Shown one piece after another: positions 33,562-43,734 of a DNA stretch of 64,000 bases (within the stretch, counting starts at the first letter, position 1; every line of letters starts with the position of its first letter). The notes under the pieces were generated by a model, which did not search any database, was not told where the DNA came from, and worked only from the letters and a program-made list of their open reading frames with translations. The stretch is from positions 1 to 64,000 of the forward strand of contig CAXSAX010000004.1 in NCBI GenBank assembly GCA_964235495.1. Reading direction: 5' to 3'. The position numbers were made by a program, and so were the translations under genes. This DNA is from LMUY01 sp964235495. GTDB taxonomy: Bacteria; Pseudomonadota; Alphaproteobacteria; Acetobacterales; Acetobacteraceae.

Positions 33562-33946
33562 GCAACAGGCAGGTGAGCCGTTGGGCGTGCTGCTGCTTTC
33601 CGGCACGCATGACCGGGCACACTACGCCTTCGTCCTTGCCACCGCTGCCGCAGCGTTGGGGCGGGATGTAACGCTGTTCGCCACCAATGGCGGCTGCCGC
33701 GCCTTGCTTGCGGATTGGCGCAGCCTGGATGACTCCGGCCGGGACGCGGTCGTTATGGCTCGCGGCGTCGCCGGCCTAGACACGCTGCGGGAGGCGGCGG
33801 CCGAGCTCTGCATCCACTTTCTCGCCTGTGAGGCCGGGTTGCTGGCAGAGGCGCTCGACCCGGCGGCGCTGCTGCCCGGCGTGGCCATCGCCGGCGTCGC
33901 CACCTTCCTGGCGGCCGTGCGGGGCGGTCCCGTCATCACGTGTTGA
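33554..33946 (+). CDS. DsrE-family protein
   Basis: A 130-residue DsrE/peroxiredoxin-like protein. Members often carry or relay sulfur as persulfides. The pattern GVLLLSGTHDRAHYAFVLAT, DVTLFATNGGCRALL and HFLACEAGLLAEAL is typical of the subfamily found in proteobacterial sulfur-transfer operons; Cys at GGC and LAC positions are candidate reactive residues. It overlaps the ThiF-like gene by 8 nt and the next gene by 7 nt. A role in sulfur chemistry around the downstream Cys-ligated metalloenzyme is inferred from context. Confidence 0.8.
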   Translation: MIEQQAGEPLGVLLLSGTHDRAHYAFVLATAAAALGRDVTLFATNGGCRALLADWRSLDDSGRDAVVMARGVAGLDTLREAAAELCIHFLACEAGLLAEALDPAALLPGVAIAGVATFLAAVRGGPVITC

Positions 33947-34626
33947 GGCATTCCTTGACAGGGCGGCCGGTGGCTCGTTGCCTTCTGCTCGCCGCGTTGC
34001 TGCTGGCCGGGGCCGCCGACCCCCTGCCTGGCAAGTTCACGCCGGCGCATCATGCCTCGGTGGCTGCGAAGCCGCCCGCCACCAAGCCAGCGCCGGCCAA
34101 GCCGCTCCCTGCCAAACCCGCCGCCTCCCGGGCCACCCACCCTGCCCCGGAGCCACCCCCACCCGCTGCGGCGGCCGTGCCGGCAGAGGTCGCCAAGGGC
34201 AGCAACACCGGCCTGCCGTTGCCGCGCTTCGCCTCCCTCAAGACGGACGAGGTCAACCTGCGCACCGGCCCCGGGCTGCGCTACCCGATTGAGTGGGTGT
34301 ATAAGCGTCGTGACCTGCCAGTGCAGATCGAGCGCGAGTTCGAGGTTTGGCGGCTGGTCGCGGACCAAGAGGGCGTCAAGGGCTGGGTGCACCAGGCGAC
34401 CCTGTCTGGCCGGCGCAGCTTCGTCGTGGCAGGGGGCGAGCAGACCGTGCGCTCCGGCCCGCAGGACAGTGCTGCCCCCGTGGCTCGGCTGAAATCCGGT
34501 GTGATTGGCCGCCTGCGCGCCTGCGACGCCGCTGCCCCCTGGTGCGAGGTGCAAGTCGGCGACTACCATGGCTGGCTGAAGCGCGACGCGTTCTGGGGCG
34601 CCTACCCCGGCGAGGCGATCCAATGA
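33940..34626 (+). CDS. exported SH3-domain protein
   Basis: A 228-residue protein with a hydrophobic N-terminal signal (VARCLLLAALLLAGAAD). A Pro/Ala/Lys-rich linker (about 30-80) and a bacterial SH3-type domain (about 93-175: EVNLRTGPGLRYPIEWVYKR, VEGVKGWVH-like core, GEQTVRSGPQD) follow, with a second SH3-like half to the C-terminus (PWCEVQVGDYHGWLKRD). These domains usually bind peptidoglycan or peptides in the envelope. The start is uncertain: GTG 33940 overlaps dsrE, and TTG/GTG codons up to 33970 would give a more standard signal peptide. It overlaps the next gene by 4 nt. Confidence 0.72.
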   Translation: MLRHSLTGRPVARCLLLAALLLAGAADPLPGKFTPAHHASVAAKPPATKPAPAKPLPAKPAASRATHPAPEPPPPAAAAVPAEVAKGSNTGLPLPRFASLKTDEVNLRTGPGLRYPIEWVYKRRDLPVQIEREFEVWRLVADQEGVKGWVHQATLSGRRSFVVAGGEQTVRSGPQDSAAPVARLKSGVIGRLRACDAAAPWCEVQVGDYHGWLKRDAFWGAYPGEAIQ

Positions 34627-34961
34627 GCGAGCAAGAACCTGGGAGCCACCGCGCCGAACCCGGCGACGCCCCGGCCCGGGCCCACCATGACCTGGGCGGC
34701 GTACACCGCTTCCTGTGCGAACCGGTCGATATCGGCGTCCATATACTGACCCCGTTCGACCGTGAGGTGGACGCCATCCGCAGCTTGCTGGGCGCGAAAG
34801 GCATCATGAGCGTGGACGAGCTGCGCCGTGGCATTGAGGCGATCCCGGAAGCCGAGTACCACCGGCTCACCTATTACCAGCGCTGGATGCGCTCCATCGC
34901 CGACAACCTGCTGGCTCGCGGCGTGATCACGCCCGCTGAACTGGCGGCGGCGCTGCCATGA
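34623..34961 (+). CDS. nitrile hydratase beta-like subunit, N-terminal half
   Basis: A 112-residue protein matching the N-terminal helical half of nitrile hydratase beta chains: HHDLGGVHRF (beta chains have a DMGGMHGF-like motif), FDREVDAIRSLLGAKGIMSV and ELRRGIEAIPEAEYHRLTYY. QRWMRSIADNLLARGVIT and PAELAAALP close it. Nitrile hydratase beta is normally one chain of about 220 aa; here it stops after the first half and the second half is a separate gene, as in thiocyanate hydrolase and toyocamycin nitrile hydratase. It could also be an accessory protein, since accessory proteins share this fold, but the DLGGVH motif favours a structural subunit. ATGA overlap with the SH3 gene. Confidence 0.75.
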   Translation: MSEQEPGSHRAEPGDAPARAHHDLGGVHRFLCEPVDIGVHILTPFDREVDAIRSLLGAKGIMSVDELRRGIEAIPEAEYHRLTYYQRWMRSIADNLLARGVITPAELAAALP

Positions 34962-35233
34962 CCCGCTTCGCTCCCGGTGCCGCCGTGCGGGTGCGCGACG
35001 ATTGGCCCGAAGCGCGGGGCCCGGCGCACGTCCGCGTGCCGCACTACCTGCGGGGGTGGCCAGGCATGGTGGTGCGCCACCTGGGCGATTTCCCCAATCC
35101 GGAGGATCTGGCCTTCGCGCGCCCAGCAGCCCGGTTGCCGTTGTACCAGGTCGCGTTTAGTCCCGTTTGGCCCGGCAGCACAGCCACCGAGCTGCTCGTG
35201 GAGGTGTATGAGCCATGGCTGCTGCCAACCTGA
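34958..35233 (+). CDS. nitrile hydratase beta-like subunit, C-terminal half
   Basis: A 91-residue protein matching the C-terminal SH3-like barrel of nitrile hydratase beta chains: RFAPGAAVRVRDDWPEARGP, HVRVPHYLRGWPGMVVRHLG, LPLYQVAFSPVWPG and LLVEVYEPWLLP. The HxRxPxYxRG pattern is a clear family mark. It overlaps the upstream subunit by 4 nt (ATGA) and the alpha gene by 19 nt, so all three chains should be made in step. Confidence 0.82.
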   Translation: MTRFAPGAAVRVRDDWPEARGPAHVRVPHYLRGWPGMVVRHLGDFPNPEDLAFARPAARLPLYQVAFSPVWPGSTATELLVEVYEPWLLPT

Positions 35234-35832
35234 CTCTGCTGGACGCTGATAGCGAGCAGCTGCTCGCTGCCGTCAAGACTCTGCTGGAGGCCAAATGCAT
35301 CGCTTCCCCAGCCGAGATCGCCGACCGCGTGGCCGCGACCGACCGTGCCAGCCCCGGCCAGGGCGCCCTCATGGTGGCCCGCGCCTGGCTGGACCCGGCT
35401 TATCGCACCCTGCTGCTGGAGGACGGTTCGGCTGCCGCCGAGCAAGCCGGCATTCCAATGCGGGGCATGCCGCCGCTGGGCGTGCTGGCGAACGAGCCGG
35501 GCCTACATCACCTCGTGGTTTGCACCCTGTGCAGCTGCTATCCGCGGGCAGTGCTGGGTTACCCGCCATTTTGGTTCAAGTCCGCCGCCTACCGCGCCCG
35601 GGCCGTGCGGGACCCCGTGGGCGTGCTAGCCGAGTGGCGCACCGCGCTGCCACCGGGCACGGCGATCCGCGTGGTGGACAGCACCGCCGACTACCGGTGG
35701 ATGGTGCTGCCGCTGCGCCCGCCGGGCACGCAGGCTTGGGGCGAGGCTGAGCTGGCTGCTTTGGTCCGGGACACGGACATGATCGGCGTCACCGTGCCGG
35801 CGCAACCCGCGCAGCTCGGCGACGTTGCTTGA
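35215..35832 (+). CDS. nitrile hydratase/thiocyanate hydrolase metal-binding (alpha/gamma) subunit
   Basis: Catalytic subunit (205 aa) with the claw motif C103TLCSC108 that binds Co(III) or Fe(III) through cysteine thiolates and backbone amides. CTLCSC is the variant usual for cobalt enzymes. Flanks: GMPPLGVLANEPGLHHLVVC, then YPRAVLGYPPFWFKSAAYRA and VRDPVGVLAEW. Compared with ordinary nitrile hydratases (YPWPVLGLP from memory), positions after the claw differ (R, A and Y). It catalyses hydration of a nitrile, thiocyanate or similar group; the substrate is not deducible. No separate cobalt transporter or activator gene is recognised. Confidence 0.85.
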   Translation: MAAANLTLLDADSEQLLAAVKTLLEAKCIASPAEIADRVAATDRASPGQGALMVARAWLDPAYRTLLLEDGSAAAEQAGIPMRGMPPLGVLANEPGLHHLVVCTLCSCYPRAVLGYPPFWFKSAAYRARAVRDPVGVLAEWRTALPPGTAIRVVDSTADYRWMVLPLRPPGTQAWGEAELAALVRDTDMIGVTVPAQPAQLGDVA

Positions 35833-35858
35833 TAGTATCGACTTGGGAGTTCGACACC

Positions 35859-36092
35859 ATGAAAGCAGCCGTGATCCTGTCCACGCTCGCTTTGGCCACC
35901 GGCGTATCGATCCATCCCGCCTTCGCCGCCCACGCCGGGGCGCCGTACAAGAATGTCAATCACAAGAATGATGCTGGCAACGACACGGGCGACTCCAAGG
36001 TGGACCAGCTGAACGCTGCGCAGCTCAACAGCAACTACCAGGGCACCAATCCGCCCCCGACGCCGGGCATGGCAGCACCATCCGCGCGCTAG
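35859..36092 (+). CDS. small secreted protein A with VNHKNDAGN motif
   Basis: A 77-residue precursor with a signal peptide (MKAAVILSTLALATGVSIHP, cleavage near AFA|AH). The mature part is about 50 residues, hydrophilic, with NVNHKNDAGNDTGDSK, LNAAQLNSNYQGT and a Pro-rich end. I chose ATG 35859 because it opens the signal peptide; 35829 adds ten unsuitable residues. Its neighbour at 36167-36352 is a paralog. No known family is recognised. It lies 26 nt after the nitrile hydratase alpha gene and may share its transcript. Confidence 0.65.
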   Translation: MKAAVILSTLALATGVSIHPAFAAHAGAPYKNVNHKNDAGNDTGDSKVDQLNAAQLNSNYQGTNPPPTPGMAAPSAR

Positions 36093-36166
36093 CCTAGTTC
36101 TGGCGAAGCAACCGTTTTGTGCGTCGCGACGTTCTGCTGTCGTTGCAACCTCAAGAGTATCATCCC

Positions 36167-36352
36167 ATGAAGTACGTCGCCTTGATCACTTTGCTTGCCA
36201 GCGTCTTGGCAGCTCCGGCTGCCATCGCCGCCAACGCCAAGCATCCCCACAGCCACGTCAACCATAAGAACGACGCCGGCAACCCGACGGGCGATGCCGA
36301 AACAGCGAAGCTGAACCAGCAGCAGCTGCAACAGCACGTAAACGGCCAGTAA
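36167..36352 (+). CDS. small secreted protein B with VNHKNDAGN motif
   Basis: A 61-residue precursor: signal peptide MKYVALITLLASVLAAPAAI with cleavage near IAA|NA, then a mature peptide of about 39 residues containing HVNHKNDAGNPTGDAETAKL and NQQQLQQHVNGQ. It shares VNHKNDAGN-x-TGD and the following LN-x2-QL spacing with protein A, so the two arose by tandem duplication. ATG 36167 is preferred to 36119. A strong hairpin follows the stop. Function unknown. Confidence 0.65.
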   Translation: MKYVALITLLASVLAAPAAIAANAKHPHSHVNHKNDAGNPTGDAETAKLNQQQLQQHVNGQ

Positions 36353-36364
36353 TCCGGCTCGACG

Positions 36365-36394
36365 GAGTGCGCGGGCTTGAAAGCCCGCGCACTC
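36365..36394 (+). terminator. strong GC hairpin after small secreted protein B
   Basis: A perfect 12-bp stem, GAGTGCGCGGGC (36365-36376) with GCCCGCGCACTC (36383-36394), and a 6-nt loop TTGAAA. It lies 13 nt past a stop codon. There is no T-run, but stem stability and place make a transcription terminator likely. Confidence 0.65.
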
Positions 36395-36438
36395 GCCGCT
36401 AGGATGATCTCTCACGATCATTCTCCGACCTTCTGGAG

Positions 36439-36463
36439 GGTGGCCCTAACCGGCCGCCTTTTT
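36439..36463 (+). terminator. intrinsic-terminator-like leader hairpin directly before rimP
   Basis: GGTGGCC (36439-36445) pairs with GGCCGCC (36452-36458; one G-T pair) around a 6-nt loop and is followed at once by TTTTT (36459-36463). This is a classical terminator shape, only 5 nt upstream of the rimP start. It may end the upstream transcript or act as an attenuator of the rimP-nusA-infB operon. A GGAGG sequence sits just in front of the hairpin. Confidence 0.6.
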
Positions 36464-36468
36464 GCGTT

Positions 36469-37017
36469 TTGGACAACGACAGCACCGAACAAACAGACCG
36501 TCACGCCACGCTCGAAACCCGGATCGCTGCCGAGATCGAGCTGACCCTGGGCCACATGGGCTACGAACTCGTCCGGGTTGCCGTACTAGGACGCGAACGC
36601 CCGACCGTGCAGGTGATGGCGGACCGGGCAGATGGCTCGCTGATCAACATCGACGACTGCGAGCGCATCAACGACGTGGTGAGCGCTGCGCTAGACGTGG
36701 CGGACCTGATCAAAACGGCCTGGACGCTGGAAGTCAGCAGTGCCGGGATTGACCGGCCGCTGACCCGGCCGAAGGATTGGGTGCGCTTCGCCGGCCACCA
36801 GGCCCGCGCCGAGGTCAATATGCCGATCAACGGCCGCAAGCGTTTCACCGGAACCGTGCTCGGTGCTGACGAGGCCGTCGCCCGTCTGCGGCTAGACGAC
36901 GACACGGAGGTGGCGCTGCCGCTGGCTGACCTGCGCCGGGCCAAGCTGTTGCTGACAGATGCGCTGATCGCTGCGACTGCGCCGGTCAAAGCCGACGCGC
37001 CGCCGACGTTGAACTGA
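36469..37017 (+). CDS. rimP: ribosome maturation factor RimP
   Basis: Factor for 30S assembly (182 aa). It has an N-terminal alpha/beta domain (HMGYELVRVAVLGRERPTVQ, INIDDCERINDVVSAALDV) with the family motif WTLEVSSAGIDRPLTRPKDW. A C-terminal SH3-like domain (RKRFTGTVLGADEAVARLRL) follows. The only reasonable start giving a normal N-terminus is TTG 36469, without a visible Shine-Dalgarno at the right distance; expression may be limited by the hairpin just upstream. First gene of the operon with nusA, ylxR, infB, rbfA, truB. Confidence 0.92.
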   Translation: MDNDSTEQTDRHATLETRIAAEIELTLGHMGYELVRVAVLGRERPTVQVMADRADGSLINIDDCERINDVVSAALDVADLIKTAWTLEVSSAGIDRPLTRPKDWVRFAGHQARAEVNMPINGRKRFTGTVLGADEAVARLRLDDDTEVALPLADLRRAKLLLTDALIAATAPVKADAPPTLN

Positions 37018-37030
37018 GGAACCACGGATC

Positions 37031-38563
<1,533 letters not shown>

Positions 38564-39226
38564 CCTGGGTTCCCTGGCGGAGGATGAGGAGCGCGGCCCA
38601 ATGCGGCGCTGTCTTGTCACCCGTGAGCATGGCGAGCGCGCCCGCATGCTGCGCTTCGTGCTCGGGCCGGACCGGGCAGTCGTGCCCGACCTGCTTGCAA
38701 GGCTGCCTGGACGGGGATTTTGGTTGAGCCCACGGGCCGATGTGGTAGAAGCCGCCACGTTTCGGGGTGCGTTCGCGCGCGCCGCCCGCGGCTCGGTCGC
38801 TGTGCCGCCCGCTCTCGTGGCCACGATCCAGGTGGGGCTGACCCGGCGAGTCACCGACCTCCTCGGGCTGGCGCGTCGGGCCGGGCAAGCTGTCGGAGGA
38901 TATGCCAAGGCGCGTGAAGCCCTGCTGGGCGGCCGGGCCGGCGTGGTGGTGCAAGCCTTGGATGGCAGCAATGAGGAGTGCCATCGGCTGTTGTCAGGCG
39001 CGCGGGACGTGCCCGTGGTGCGGCCCCTGCCCGCCTCGGCCCTGGGCGCGGTGTTCGGTCGTGACCATGTGGTGCACGTGGCCGTGGCATCGGGCCGCCT
39101 GGCGGAGACGTTGATCGCGGAAGCGTTCCGGCTGGCCTCCATGACCAGCCCCGATGCTCCAAAGAATGGTTTGAAGAACATCCCAGCGCCGCAGCAACGG
39201 CATGGGTCGAGCGAACGGACAGGTGA

Positions 39227-41825
<2,599 letters not shown>

Positions 41826-41839
<14 letters not shown>

Positions 41840-42302
41840 GAAGAGAGGGGCTGAACGCGACAGTGCTGGCCGGCCAGCGGCCAAGCGCAAGAACTCCCGG
41901 GCCAGCAAGGCTCCGACGCAGCGGCAGTTGCGGGTCGGCGAAGAGATTCGCCACCTGCTTTCTGCGCTGTTCGTGCGGGGCGAGTTCCGCGATCCGGAGT
42001 TGGCTGGCGAGCCGATCACGGTGGCCGAAGTGCGGATCAGCCCCGATCTGAAGAACGCCACCGCCTTCGTCTCTCGGTTGGGGCGGAGCGATGTGGAAGC
42101 TGTGCTGCCGGCGCTGAAGCGGGCGGCCCCCTACTTGCGCGGCGAGTTGGCTAAGGGCATGCGGCTGCGCGTGGTGCCGCAGCTCAGCTTCCAGCCAGAC
42201 GCGGCGCTGGAATACGCGATGCACGTGGACGCGTTGCTGCGGCAGCCCGAAGTGGCGCGGGATTTAGCGGATGAGCCGCCAACCGGCCGGAACGGCCGGT
42301 AA
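41826..42302 (+). CDS. rbfA: ribosome-binding factor A
   Basis: A 158-aa 30S assembly factor with KH-like fold. A basic N-terminal extension (1-35) precedes the core QLRVGEEIRHLLSALFVRGE, VAEVRISPDLKNATAFVSRL, YLRGELAKGMRLRVVPQLSF and DAALEYAMHVDALL. ATG 41826 is inside infB and has GGAG close upstream. It is followed by truB. Confidence 0.94.
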
Positions 42303-42339
42303 CACTCATCACCGAATCCGTTCTCTAAGGCCCTACCCT

Positions 42340-43260
42340 ATGCGCCGACGCCGTGGCCGCCCGCTCGACGGTTGGCTCATCATCGACAAGCCGCCCGGCA
42401 TGACCAGCACGGACGTGGTCAACCGCGTGCGTCGCGGCTTTGACGCGCAAAAGGCTGGACATGGCGGCACGCTCGACCCGCTGGCCACTGGCGTGCTGCC
42501 CATCGCGTTTGGCGCGGCCACCAAGACAGTGCCCTATGTCATGGACGGCACCAAACTCTACCACTTCACCCTCCGGCTGGGCGAGGCACGCGACACCGAT
42601 GATGCGGATGGCGCAGTCACCTCGGCATCCGCGTCACGGCCCACGGATGCCGAGCTGGAAGCCGCCCTGCCCGCCTTCCGCGGCACCATCATGCAAGTGC
42701 CGCCGGCCTACTCCGCCATCAAGGTCGCGGGCGAGCGTGCCTATGACATGGCCCGCGAAGGCCGCGCCCCCGTGCTGGAGCCCCGCCCCGCCCGGATCGA
42801 CCGTTTCGAGTTGATCGGCCGGCCGGATGCGGACACCGCTGTCTTCGCCGTGCAGTCCGGCAAGGGCGTGTACATGCGTTCCCTGGCGCGCGACCTGGCC
42901 GCGGCCTGCGGCGCGCTCGGCCATGTCGCGGCGCTGCGCCGCCTGCGGGTCGGGCCGTTCACCGAGGCGCAGGCGATTTCTCTGGACAAATGCACGGGCG
43001 CGGAGGATACCGCGCCAGCTTCCCCGGACCTCCTGCTCCCGGTTCTGACCGCGCTGGCCGACATCCCGGCGCTGGCCTTGACCGAGGCGGAGGCCTTCTT
43101 CCTGTCACGCGGCCAGGCGATCAGCCTGGTGGAATTGATGGGGCGCATTCCAGGGACGGCCGATCCCGACGGTGGGTTGGCCCGTGCCATGGCGGGGACG
43201 CGCGTTATCGGCCTGTGCCGCCTTTCTGAAGGTATGCTCCGGCCGGAACGCCTTTTGTAA
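42340..43260 (+). CDS. truB: tRNA pseudouridine-55 synthase
   Basis: Makes pseudouridine 55 in the T loop of tRNAs (306 aa). Motif II GHGGTLDPLATGVLPI with catalytic Asp46, the N-terminal GWLIIDKPPGMTSTDVVNRV, VPPAYSAIKVAGERAYDMAR and the Arg-rich YMRSLARDLAAACGALGHVA are present. ATG 42340 gives the standard N-terminus; ATG 42271 would overlap rbfA and add 23 residues. Next gene is rpsO after 19 nt. Confidence 0.95.
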   Translation: MRRRRGRPLDGWLIIDKPPGMTSTDVVNRVRRGFDAQKAGHGGTLDPLATGVLPIAFGAATKTVPYVMDGTKLYHFTLRLGEARDTDDADGAVTSASASRPTDAELEAALPAFRGTIMQVPPAYSAIKVAGERAYDMAREGRAPVLEPRPARIDRFELIGRPDADTAVFAVQSGKGVYMRSLARDLAAACGALGHVAALRRLRVGPFTEAQAISLDKCTGAEDTAPASPDLLLPVLTALADIPALALTEAEAFFLSRGQAISLVELMGRIPGTADPDGGLARAMAGTRVIGLCRLSEGMLRPERLL

Positions 43261-43279
43261 CCCCTCCGGAGGATATCCG

Positions 43280-43549
43280 ATGTCAATCACAACCGAGCGC
43301 CGCACCGCGCTCATGACCGATTACGCTCGCCAGGCCGCTGATACCGGCAGTCCGGAGGTCCAAGTGGCCCTTATCTCCGAGCGGATCGGCAACCTGACCG
43401 AGCACCTCAAGACTCACGCCAAGGACTTCCACAGCCGGCGTGGGTTGCTCATGCTGGTCGGCCGCCGCCGCCGCTTGCTGGACTACCTCAAGAACAAGGA
43501 CAAGGATCGCTACCAGACCCTAATCGGGCGTCTGTCTTTGCGTCGCTAG
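43280..43549 (+). CDS. rpsO: 30S ribosomal protein S15
   Basis: An 89-aa S15 that binds the central domain of 16S rRNA. TGSPEVQVALISERIGNLTE, HLKTHAKDFHSRRGLLMLVG and RRRLLDYLKNKDKDRYQTLI match the family. GGAGG lies 7 nt before ATG 43280. It precedes pnp, a pairing conserved across proteobacteria. Confidence 0.97.
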   Translation: MSITTERRTALMTDYARQAADTGSPEVQVALISERIGNLTEHLKTHAKDFHSRRGLLMLVGRRRRLLDYLKNKDKDRYQTLIGRLSLRR

Positions 43550-43562
43550 CCCGATCATCAAG

Positions 43563-43584
43563 CCGGCGCCAATGGTGGCGCCGG
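43563..43584 (+). terminator. hairpin in the rpsO-pnp spacer
   Basis: CCGGCGCCA (43563-43571) pairs with TGGCGCCGG (43576-43584) around an ATGG loop. It lies 14 nt after the rpsO stop and 150 nt before pnp. In Escherichia coli this spacer holds the rpsO terminator and an RNase III site controlling pnp; by position this hairpin may serve one of these roles. Confidence 0.55.
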
Positions 43585-43734
43585 GCACTGCCGCGCAGGG
43601 ACGCCAAGGCATCCGGATTGCGACGGCGCTTTCGGCCACATGGTCGCGGCTCATCCCGCGCCGCCATGCCGCCCGAGACGCCGCACCCGCACCGGCTGCC
43701 TCTCTGTCGCCCGCGCGATTTGAGGAATACTCGC

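Noticed and set aside
34623..34961. Nitrile hydratase accessory (activator) protein instead of a beta subunit half
   Set aside because: The DLGGVHRF motif and the separate C-terminal half directly downstream fit a split beta chain better, although the accessory reading cannot be fully excluded.
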